A stretch of 21,068 bases of DNA from assembly GCA_030740295.1 (NCBI GenBank), contig JASLXP010000373.1, forward strand, positions 1-21,068, written 5' to 3'. Both the position numbers and the translations under genes were made by a program. Shown here in pieces: positions 1-7,469 of the stretch. A model generated the notes under the pieces. It was not told the origin of the DNA and searched no databases. It saw only the letters and a program-made list of their open reading frames with translations. Position 1 is the stretch's first letter. Each line of letters starts with the position of its first letter. Origin of the DNA: Planctomycetota bacterium (GTDB lineage Bacteria; Planctomycetota; PUPC01; JACPCR01).

Positions 1-2
1 AC

Positions 3-1337
3 AATACGGGTAATTCTGAATCGACCGGGTTTATACCGGTCTACACGAGGAGCGTTGGGGATATCACCATCGCTGGTATCACGGTAGATTACCATTCGCC
101 TCAGAACACCGGGGTGCGGATTCGCTCGGGAAAGAACAACGTTGAGGTCCACCACAACGTCTTTGTTGATCGGGGATGCAAAATCACGAACCGGCACAGC
201 GCGGCCGTTCGCGCATTGAGTTTTCTTGGTGACCGCGGCTCGAATTACCGCGTGCATCACAACCTGGTAAAGCGAACGCGACAGATGGGATTGCTTGGAG
301 CCGATGTGCTCCATCACAATGAAGTTTATGTCGACAGTTGGTCGGTCAATTCCTTTGCCCTGTCGCCGTGGAAGGTCGGAGGTAAAGCCCATCACAATCG
401 CGTCTTTGGCACTGGTGTGAATGTTCAGGGCTTTGGGTGGGGAGAGAGCAACATCCAGATTCGGAAGAATCTCATCCACCTGGAGGGCATCAATACCGGT
501 AAGAATCGCGGGAAGGAAGGCTGGGGAGACCAGGATTCCATGAACGGTCTTCGCGTCACCAACTATGGGAAGGGAGGTCAGAAAAGGAACAAGCTGCGTT
601 ACTCAGACAATCTGGTCGTCATCAAGTGCCGAGGAGGGTCTCAGGCTCGCGGAACCGAGTTCTTCAGTGATGTAAGTATCACTGATTTACTGTGCCGCGA
701 TGTGACGCTGAAGGTGGAGGCTGAAGACGAGGCCACCAGCCAGGTTGCGTGTGTGGTCACGCACGGCCATCCGTCAACTGCAGAGACCGCCCTCCCGGTG
801 ACCTATCTCAACGCGACACTTGTCTCCAATCTCTGCAACGTCCGATTTGGCGATTACTACGGCAAGGGCTCAAACCACCACTTCATCAACTGCAAATTCA
901 TACGGACTGGGAACGACAAGAGGTATCACACCTTCATTGTGGATGGCGCCTATTGGAGTACGCGGCACGTCCTGCTCGACTGCGAATTCGGCCCCGGCAC
1001 TCGATACGACGATGTCTTCTGGAAACGGACCTCACGGAAGAGCTTCTACAGCATCAAATGGACCCTTACCTTGAAGAGCACTCCCGGCGCGGATGTCACC
1101 ATCAAGAACAAGCAGAATGAAGTGGAGTTCAGGGGCCGTTCGGACAAGGAAGGCATCATAGAAGCAGCTCTGACCCAATGTGACATCCGGATGCCCGAGG
1201 GCGCAAAGAGCCCATGCCTTGAACACGTGAAGCACTTCAGAACGCCACACACGATTTCCGTTCTAAAGAACGGCAAGAAAGAAACATTAGTGATAGAGAT
1301 GACCCAGAAGCGAAGACTGGATTTTGCGATCGACTGA
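3..1337 (+). CDS. Right-handed parallel beta-helix protein, 5' end missing
   Basis: The frame is open from the left edge to a TGA at 1335-1337, so the N-terminus lies outside the window. A GTG at 114 is in frame, but coding-like sequence continues before it, so I do not take it as the start. The visible part has beta-helix coil repeats with recurring His-His-Asn turns: VEVHHNVFVDRG, YRVHHNLVKRT, DVLHHNEVYVDS and GKAHHNRVFGTG. Short hydrophobic strands alternate with N, G and D turns. Proteins with this fold are often polysaccharide lyases, hydrolases or surface binding proteins. I see no recognisable catalytic signature, so the substrate is unknown. The last ~90 residues look like a separate beta-rich tail with Lys/Arg-rich segments. 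It is the only + strand gene and converges on the GH20 gene. Fold confidence is good; function is unassigned. Confidence 0.8.
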   Translation, partial: NTGNSESTGFIPVYTRSVGDITIAGITVDYHSPQNTGVRIRSGKNNVEVHHNVFVDRGCKITNRHSAAVRALSFLGDRGSNYRVHHNLVKRTRQMGLLGADVLHHNEVYVDSWSVNSFALSPWKVGGKAHHNRVFGTGVNVQGFGWGESNIQIRKNLIHLEGINTGKNRGKEGWGDQDSMNGLRVTNYGKGGQKRNKLRYSDNLVVIKCRGGSQARGTEFFSDVSITDLLCRDVTLKVEAEDEATSQVACVVTHGHPSTAETALPVTYLNATLVSNLCNVRFGDYYGKGSNHHFINCKFIRTGNDKRYHTFIVDGAYWSTRHVLLDCEFGPGTRYDDVFWKRTSRKSFYSIKWTLTLKSTPGADVTIKNKQNEVEFRGRSDKEGIIEAALTQCDIRMPEGAKSPCLEHVKHFRTPHTISVLKNGKKETLVIEMTQKRRLDFAID

Positions 1338-1594
1338 TAAGTCAAGAGCAGGCGAAAGTGTGCACAGCGATGAGGGATCCAGTTTCGTTGAAGAGATTCC
1401 GCTCAAGAAACTTGTTTCCTGGCAGGTCGTCTCTCAAGGCAGTCAGCAGGAGCACCTGCCCCGACGCCAGCCCATGGTTCTAATCTGCCCGTCAGCGCTC
1501 TCAATTCCGGTCACAATGTGATCGAGCTGATGTCTGATTCGCCATGGGCCGTACGCTGGGCGGAGATTCGCCTCGCATAGGCGCACGTTCGCGT
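1338..1594. other. Convergent intergenic region
   Basis: The two flanking genes end towards each other, so transcription must stop here from both sides. Only small inverted repeats are seen: 1446-1459 (5-bp arms GCAGG/CCTGC) and 1569-1583 (5-bp arms CGCCT/AGGCG), the latter 12 bp past the GH20-SGNH stop. Neither has a T-tract. No gene is supported. Confidence 0.45.
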
Positions 1595-4500
1595 TCACCG
1601 CTTCAATGCCTCTGCGATCCCGTTCGCTATGTGATCGGCGAGGAGTTCGTTGCCGGCCCTGTTTGGATGGATGCTGTCGTACGTCAGGATGCGGTTGTGA
1701 GGAAACTTCAGGGTGCCGTCGGACTGGAGCTCAAAGTTGTGGTTTCGCAGGTAGGCCAGGTAGACCTTTCGCAGGTCAACGAGGGTGGAGCCCGTATCCG
1801 ACGCTACCTGCCGCGTGACTTCGGCGTATTGATCGATTTTTTTGTCGTTGCGACTCCGGCCGTCTGGCTTCTCGCCGAATACCGAGATGGTCGCAAGAAC
1901 GACTTTCGCGCCTGCCTTCCGGCTGCGGGATACCAGGTCGCGCATGATGGCATCGAAGTCTTCGAGGGTTGTGCCGGGCCGGTTTCGGAAGTCGTTGAAG
2001 CCGATGTAAATCACCACGACGGCAGGTTTGTCTTTCGCCAGAACCGCATCGAAAGGCTCCTGTGAATCACCATACATTTTCCCGCCGTCGCGCAAGTGTT
2101 CGATTTCGCCGCCGTTTAGACCGCGGTTGTGGACTTTGATGTTGAGCTTTGAGGTGAAGGGACTGGACGAAAGGCATTTCTGAATGTTGGAGACGTAGCC
2201 GTTGATGTGCGTGATAGAATCGCCAAAGATGGAGATGGCATCGTTTTTCTTGAGTGGCGGCTCCTTTCCAGAGAGGCGCGCACGGCCGGGCACTTCGTAG
2301 ATGGCTTTTCGGGCCCTCTGGGCTTTGGGGGAAATATCGAACGGCAGGGCCGTCTCAGGATTCTCCTGCTCAGTCGTGAACGTCCACACCGGGCCGTCCG
2401 TCGAGCCAATCTGATTCTCAGCGATGACCTGCCAATGGTAAGTCGCCGCGTAATCCAGATAGGAATCGGGCGTAAAACGAGTCTTAGAGAGAGACGCGGC
2501 AGCTTGGGCCGGTTTCGCTGCGCCATCTTTCCAGAGATAGAGCTTATAGGCGTCGGCGCCAGCGGCTTTCGTCCAGCGGAGAGGCATCCATGCGAACACC
2601 TTCGAGGTGTCAGACGGGATTGACGGGTGTGCCACCATCGGGGCTCGTTCGAGCTTTGCATTCCCCGAAAGGAGAATTTCGGAAACGAGCCGTTCAGGGT
2701 CATTGGTTTCTATCCTCAATGCCGCGGTCTTCTTGCCAGCCGACAGGGGCGCGAAAGCAATCTTCAGTTGTTGTGAGTGTCCCGGTTCAACAGTGCTCTT
2801 CGCTTTGTTCCAGGTAGGCACAAATTCACCGGCATCCTCCCCTTCGATCGCGGTTCTCACGACGACCAGTTGCCCCTTACCCTCAGTCCCAATCGTGACC
2901 GCTTTGGACGGTGTGGGGCCATCGGTGACCTCCCACTCACCGAAGTCGAAACCGTCAGTGGCGATAACTGACTTGCCTGGCGGAGGGCCGCTCAGTGCCC
3001 CGGACTTTACGCGGGCGACCGCCGGCCCGGTTGGGTGAATCTTCCCGCTTCCGCCAATGGCTGAAGAATCGAAAATCACTTCAGATGACCCTGTGTTGAA
3101 TTTGAAATAGCCGCCCAGGCCTTCCTCATTCCCGGTCAACTCAGTGTTGTAGAAACCCAGAAGCTCTGTGTCCGTGCGGGTGGTATTCCATATGCGGAGT
3201 TCATCGATACATCCGGAGAAATATCGATTCGGCACCCTGTTCTTGTGATTGGCTTCCGGGCTGCGGCCAATGTTGGGGGTTCGTCCCTTCTGGTTCGTGT
3301 CGGGCCAGTCGAGGCGGCCACCCTTAAAGGACCCGACCGGTTTTCCGTTGACGTAAAACCTCGTGGTCTTGCGGACGCCTTTGATTCCCTCGAAAGTCAC
3401 AGCAACGTGAGTCCAGACCCTCTCCTTGAGTGCGGGCTTCGTGACGTGCATGCCGATGACCCCGATGTTGTGGAAGGTCAGCGCCACGTCGTCGGTCTTT
3501 GTGCCACGCAGGCCGAAGTAGTAGCCGTACCACTTGAAATGGTTGGCAATGACTGCCATCTCCACACCCTCGCGCAGAGGGTCAACTTTTATCCATGCTT
3601 CGAGTGTCAGCCGGTTGTTTCCACCGCCTCGCTCCGGCGGGTTAGGGAGCTCGACCCACTGGTCGATGCCGTTCAATCGCAGGGCCGCCCCTGGTCCGGC
3701 TGGCACGTCCACTCTTGGCGCCCGCTTCCCTGCTGAGGAGTTCGCCTTTGCGGGGCCTTTGGCGGCCACCACGGGCGATTCGACTGGCTCACCCTTCTCA
3801 TTCAGCTCCGCAACAAGATCGTTCAGCGATTTCAACGGCAACCATTCTGCCCCCGTTCTCCGTGTGCGAATCTTCAGGTTCATGGCATCCCTGGTCCCGC
3901 AGTAATTTATATGGATGCCATGGCGTCCCGGTTTCAGCTTGATGGTTTCGGACGTTCGGCTCCAGTCCGTCTTGTCCCGATCGAGGAACAGTTTCCCGTC
4001 GATGAATACCTTGCTGGTGCCGCCAAAAGAGTTCAGGTTGAATTCATATTCGCTTTCCTGCAGCACGTTGAACACGCCTTCCCATGAGATCGCGTATCGG
4101 GCGGGCTTACGTACGTGGGGCAGTCCACGCAAACTGACCCAGGGCTCGAGCCCTTCATGGACTCTGGTGAGGCCCGAAACATCTGCGGGCATCTTTCGGA
4201 CTTTTTTCTTTACTGAATAGATTCTGCACCTGAATCTCTTCGGCTCCTTGCCTATCCAGTTGTAACGATAGGCTTCGCGCTGGGAATAACCGATGGGCTG
4301 CCCGTCCTTGAAAATTCTCGCCTTGACCACCAGCTCGGCCTTGTGAGGAAAGTTGGCAACCCACTGCTTTTTTATGCGACTGCCGTCCACATCGATAACT
4401 CTCTCGTAAACCGGTGATTCGGGGGTTGGCTCGGAACCGTCGAGGGAATAATGAATCTTCTCACCGGGACGGAGAGGAAGAGCAGGCACGAGCGACACAT

Positions 4501-6121
4501 TCAGAATGCCGTCGAAGAGGTGAGGGTCGAATCCCTTCTGGTGCTCAACGTAATCAACAGGTTTCAGATCCGGCTCGCGGAGGCCTTCTGCTCGAATCAT
4601 GACGGGGCGAATCAGCCGAGTCAGCAATTGATCTGTAAACTGGAAGCGCTGATTGAGACTATCGAAATCTGATTCCGCCTGCGCGTTCCAGATGCGTTCA
4701 CTCATCGGAGCAAGCCGGGAGCGCAGGCTTGGAATCTCCTTCCAGCCCGGTTGTTCCCAGGCACACATCTGCGCGCCGATGATCAGTGGAGTCGGCTTCA
4801 GCCGAAACCACCTTGCCCTTTCATAGACGCGGCCCGTGCCGAATTCATACTTGTTCCATTTGTAGATGTGCTCGGGGCTCTGCCTCGAGGCATTGACCAC
4901 GTAGAGTGGACACCATGCGGTGTTGATCATGGTGTAGCCGTGCTTTGCCAGGCTGGGTGATGGGTTGTAGGCGTTCTCAAAGGGCATCACGATGATGTCC
5001 TTCGGAATCTGGGCGTTTCGGCTGCCGCTCCCGCGAAAGCCTTCCCAGACGATCGTCTGCTTCCCGTGCTTCTTGACGATCTCATTCATCCGGATGATGA
5101 AATGGCAATACATGCCATGCGCACCGTCGAGGTCGAATTCCTTGTAGTAGGCTTGGGCTTCGGGTGTCTTGGAAACCCGCGCCAGCCATGCCTCGTCGGC
5201 CCCGATGTGAAAATAAGGGGAAGACTTGAACACATCGCATATCTCGCCAATGAGAGTATCCATGGCCGGATACAGTTTTTCGTTCGCCATATTGAGACAG
5301 CCCAGGCGACGGGGCTCGCCGGCTTCATCAATAGAGCCAAAGACCTCCGGCATTTGCTTTTCCATGATTCCCGCATGGCCGGGCATGTCCAGCTCAGGAA
5401 TCAACGTGACCCCACGCTCGTCAGCGAACCGAACGAGGTCGTTCAGCTCTGCCAGCGTGTAGTGCCTGCGTTTCTGCGGCCGGACCGACGGTAGCTTCGG
5501 AAATGCTTTGCTCGGAAAAGTGAAGGACTCCGAATCCGTGAGGTGCAGTTGGAGAAAATTAATTTTGTAGACGCGGCAAAGCTGAATGCACTGCTTCAGC
5601 GTGTCGATTTCATGCCACTGCCGCGCAAGATCAATGAGTAATCCCCGGTAGGCCGAGTCCGGAGAATCGTTCACGGTCATGCTCGGGACTGAGAGTCTCT
5701 CCCCTTCAAGAAGAAGCGACTGCAGCAGCGTCGAGGTCCCCAGGGCAACGGCCTGGTAGCTTCCTCCAAGCACTGTGGCTCTCGAATTCACTTCGATTGA
5801 GTATTGCTCGCGGTTCATCTCCTTTTTCAGCCCAAGAGCCAGATCGCCGGCAGCACCTTTTCCCGATTTCGGCTCAAGGGAGAGCATCCTTCCGCTCGTC
5901 ATAAAGACCTCGCGAGCAAACACTGTCGCAAGCGGCCTGAGCTCATCATCAGTGAAGACGATCGTGGAATTCGGCGACAAAGCCATTTCCCCGGCCCTCT
6001 TCACTACAGACTGGGGCCACGGAACGAGTTTGAGCGATTCATCCGCTCGAAGAGCAACGTGACAGAATGCCAGGATGCTCAACGCAGCAATCGAGGATCT
6101 GATGGGTCTTGCCGAGGTCAT
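1595..6121 (-). CDS. Secreted multidomain GH20 beta-N-acetylhexosaminidase with C-terminal SGNH/GDSL esterase
   Basis: A 1508-residue exported protein, far longer than usual GH20 enzymes (about 500-800). The start at ATG 6121 begins a signal peptide (hydrophobic core ~9-22, likely cleavage ~23-26) and has an AGAAAGAGA ribosome site; the frame is open further upstream but that stretch looks non-coding. Domains in order: GH20b domain (~28-152); GH20 TIM barrel (~156-480) with HIGADE, where D309 would orient the substrate acetamido group and E310 would be the acid/base; a chitobiase-C/Fn3-like beta domain (~545-622); PA14-like domain (~640-755); LamG/concanavalin-like domain (~812-1010); an ASH/choice-of-anchor-like domain (~1052-1156); Fn3-like domain (~1160-1251); SGNH hydrolase (~1292-1508). 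The SGNH blocks are all present: GDS with S1302, G1334, GFND with N1376, and DSIHPN with D1482 and H1485. It should release terminal GlcNAc/GalNAc and remove O-acyl (probably acetyl) groups outside the cytoplasm. It lies 26 bp after the M42 gene, probably in one operon. Family calls are firm; ester substrate is inferred. Confidence 0.93.
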   Translation of the reverse strand: MTSARPIRSSIAALSILAFCHVALRADESLKLVPWPQSVVKRAGEMALSPNSTIVFTDDELRPLATVFAREVFMTSGRMLSLEPKSGKGAAGDLALGLKKEMNREQYSIEVNSRATVLGGSYQAVALGTSTLLQSLLLEGERLSVPSMTVNDSPDSAYRGLLIDLARQWHEIDTLKQCIQLCRVYKINFLQLHLTDSESFTFPSKAFPKLPSVRPQKRRHYTLAELNDLVRFADERGVTLIPELDMPGHAGIMEKQMPEVFGSIDEAGEPRRLGCLNMANEKLYPAMDTLIGEICDVFKSSPYFHIGADEAWLARVSKTPEAQAYYKEFDLDGAHGMYCHFIIRMNEIVKKHGKQTIVWEGFRGSGSRNAQIPKDIIVMPFENAYNPSPSLAKHGYTMINTAWCPLYVVNASRQSPEHIYKWNKYEFGTGRVYERARWFRLKPTPLIIGAQMCAWEQPGWKEIPSLRSRLAPMSERIWNAQAESDFDSLNQRFQFTDQLLTRLIRPVMIRAEGLREPDLKPVDYVEHQKGFDPHLFDGILNVSLVPALPLRPGEKIHYSLDGSEPTPESPVYERVIDVDGSRIKKQWVANFPHKAELVVKARIFKDGQPIGYSQREAYRYNWIGKEPKRFRCRIYSVKKKVRKMPADVSGLTRVHEGLEPWVSLRGLPHVRKPARYAISWEGVFNVLQESEYEFNLNSFGGTSKVFIDGKLFLDRDKTDWSRTSETIKLKPGRHGIHINYCGTRDAMNLKIRTRRTGAEWLPLKSLNDLVAELNEKGEPVESPVVAAKGPAKANSSAGKRAPRVDVPAGPGAALRLNGIDQWVELPNPPERGGGNNRLTLEAWIKVDPLREGVEMAVIANHFKWYGYYFGLRGTKTDDVALTFHNIGVIGMHVTKPALKERVWTHVAVTFEGIKGVRKTTRFYVNGKPVGSFKGGRLDWPDTNQKGRTPNIGRSPEANHKNRVPNRYFSGCIDELRIWNTTRTDTELLGFYNTELTGNEEGLGGYFKFNTGSSEVIFDSSAIGGSGKIHPTGPAVARVKSGALSGPPPGKSVIATDGFDFGEWEVTDGPTPSKAVTIGTEGKGQLVVVRTAIEGEDAGEFVPTWNKAKSTVEPGHSQQLKIAFAPLSAGKKTAALRIETNDPERLVSEILLSGNAKLERAPMVAHPSIPSDTSKVFAWMPLRWTKAAGADAYKLYLWKDGAAKPAQAAASLSKTRFTPDSYLDYAATYHWQVIAENQIGSTDGPVWTFTTEQENPETALPFDISPKAQRARKAIYEVPGRARLSGKEPPLKKNDAISIFGDSITHINGYVSNIQKCLSSSPFTSKLNIKVHNRGLNGGEIEHLRDGGKMYGDSQEPFDAVLAKDKPAVVVIYIGFNDFRNRPGTTLEDFDAIMRDLVSRSRKAGAKVVLATISVFGEKPDGRSRNDKKIDQYAEVTRQVASDTGSTLVDLRKVYLAYLRNHNFELQSDGTLKFPHNRILTYDSIHPNRAGNELLADHIANGIAEALKR

Positions 6122-6130
6122 GAAATCGCA

Positions 6131-6139
6131 TCTCTTTCT
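6131..6139 (-). promoter_or_regulatory. Ribosome binding site of the GH20-SGNH gene
   Basis: The minus strand reads AGAAAGAGA about 9 nt before the ATG at 6121. It supports this start over the longer open frame reaching 6292, whose extra residues overlap the end of the M42 gene and precede the signal peptide. Confidence 0.5.
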
Positions 6140-6147
6140 GGTGATCT

Positions 6148-7182
6148 TCAGCGGCACACGCCACCGAGTTCGTGGGCGTGTTCCATGAAGCGTACCAGCA
6201 GTTGAATCGTTGCCTCCACGTCGTCCTCGTGGCAGAGCTGTACAGTCGAGTGCATGTACCGCGTGGGCACACCAACGGTTGTACAGAGGCATCCGCGGCC
6301 CATGCGTTGAATCTTGTGTGCATCGGTGCCACCGCCAATATTCTTCTGGCAGGGGATCTTGTACTTCTTGCCCAACGCAAAAAGGAGCTCGATCAGTTTC
6401 GGGCTGCCGATGGTGAGCCCATCGATCAGGTAGATGCCGGCTCCCTCTCCCATTTCGCAGGTCCGTTCGGTCCGGTCGCCATGGGCGCCGTTAGGCATGC
6501 TCCCGTCAATGGCCAGGCCCACATCGGGCTGGATGACGTAAGCCGCGGTCTCGATGCCTCGCGTGCCGACCTCTTCCTGGGTCGTGCTGACCGCATAGAT
6601 TTCTGCCTCTGTCGGACCGACCCGGCTCATCGCCTCCAGCAGACAGAATGTGCCCATGCGGTCGTCGAAATTCCGTGCCATCAGGACCTTCTTATTCAGA
6701 TGAACGAACTCCTGGGCAAAGGAAATGGGATCTCCCGGCTCTACCAGCTTCTTCACTTCCTTCGGTGGCAGGCCGGTGTCGATCCGCAGTTCCTTGATTT
6801 CCGGCGCTTTCCCCTGGCTGCCGGCGCCGGGGGCTATCACTCCTTGAATCTGCTTCCTGCCATGGATGATGACGCGCTGGGAGACAATGTTGATGGCATT
6901 CAGGCCACCTACCGCGTTTACGTGGATGTACCCCTGGCCGTCGATGTGGCGAGCGATCATGCCGATTTCGTCGGCATGCGCGGCCAGGATGACCCGCACT
7001 GGCTCCTTCCCTTTCCTGCCTCGAAGCTTGCTCTTCTTCCGCCCGATCACATTCCCCATACGGTCGGTGTGGACCTCATTGCAGGCCTTCTTCAGGCACC
7101 CGGTCACAACCGCCTGGATCGGATCTTCGAAGCCCGGGATGCCGGGCGTATTGCATACCGTTTCAAGTAATTTCAGATTCAT
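6148..7182 (-). CDS. M42 family metallopeptidase (glutamyl aminopeptidase/FrvX-like)
   Basis: A 344-residue cytoplasmic protein of normal family length without signal peptide. M42 enzymes are di-metal aminopeptidases that assemble into large tetrahedral particles and trim peptides; some members were first annotated as endoglucanases or as FrvX in sugar operons. The metal and catalytic residues are all visible: AAHADE (H69, D71), NFDDRMG (D173/D174), TQEEVGTRG (catalytic E203, metal E204), AIDGS (D226) and GGGTDAHK (H289). The ATG at 7182 is preceded by GGTGGAGAT and opens the usual MNLKLLETVCNTPGIPGFE start; the open frame extends to 7236 but those 18 residues do not resemble the family. The stop is 26 bp before the GH20-SGNH start, which suggests co-transcription. 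Pairing with a hexosaminidase hints at turnover of a glycopeptide, but this is inference; a general peptidase role is equally possible. Confidence 0.92.
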   Translation of the reverse strand: MNLKLLETVCNTPGIPGFEDPIQAVVTGCLKKACNEVHTDRMGNVIGRKKSKLRGRKGKEPVRVILAAHADEIGMIARHIDGQGYIHVNAVGGLNAINIVSQRVIIHGRKQIQGVIAPGAGSQGKAPEIKELRIDTGLPPKEVKKLVEPGDPISFAQEFVHLNKKVLMARNFDDRMGTFCLLEAMSRVGPTEAEIYAVSTTQEEVGTRGIETAAYVIQPDVGLAIDGSMPNGAHGDRTERTCEMGEGAGIYLIDGLTIGSPKLIELLFALGKKYKIPCQKNIGGGTDAHKIQRMGRGCLCTTVGVPTRYMHSTVQLCHEDDVEATIQLLVRFMEHAHELGGVCR

Positions 7183-7191
7183 ATCTCCACC
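7183..7191 (-). promoter_or_regulatory. Ribosome binding site of the M42 peptidase gene
   Basis: The minus strand reads GGTGGAGAT directly before the ATG at 7182. The purine-rich core is rather close to the start codon, but no better start exists in the vicinity, and the protein's conserved N-terminus begins here. Confidence 0.55.
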
Positions 7192-7469
7192 TTTCCGTGC
7201 AAAGGCACTGCTGTGGTTGTTTTTGGAGGCTCGCAATCATCAGAACTCGTAAACCGCTCGAGGTGGCCGGATCTGTTTTCTCACGCGACCCGCACTCAGG
7301 CGAGGGCGAATACATACCGATCAATCAACAGACAGCAAGCGGCATCTGCAGGATGTAAGCGACTATGTCGCCTGCTCACCTGCTCGCCATTCACGAGCAT
7401 GAGGTCTGGATGTCGCGTTCGATGGTGTGTTCTCTCAGCTTGCAGGAGTTGTCCGACATGGGGAATCTG
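7183..7469. other. Intergenic gap between dehydrogenase and M42 genes
   Basis: This 287-bp gap splits the minus-strand series into two blocks. It could hold a terminator for the dehydrogenase gene and a promoter for the M42/GH20 pair, but I cannot identify either. Only two short inverted repeats are visible: 7359-7371 (5-bp arms, 3-nt loop) and 7381-7399 (6-bp arms, 7-nt loop). Neither is followed by a T-tract on the minus strand. No small gene is convincing. Confidence 0.4.

Noticed and set aside
1446..1459. Small inverted repeat as a terminator between convergent genes
   Set aside because: Only 5-bp arms and no T-tract on either strand. The same applies to 1569-1583.
1477..1488. 12-bp GTTCTAATCTGC also present inside the palindrome at 16747-16758
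   Set aside because: Both are intergenic, but several 12-bp matches are expected by chance in 21 kb and the flanks do not match.
6122..6292. N-terminal extension of the GH20-SGNH frame
   Set aside because: It overlaps the end of the M42 gene, is unlike any GH20 leader, and would place the signal peptide in the middle of the protein.
6172..7170. Long + strand open frame of 332 codons
   Set aside because: It lies antisense to the M42 gene, whose metal motifs are all intact; the antisense translation resembles no family and is a shadow of codon bias.
7359..7399. Two short hairpins downstream of the dehydrogenase gene as terminators
   Set aside because: Arms of 5 and 6 bp, no T-tract on the transcribed strand, and about 70-110 bp from the stop codon.
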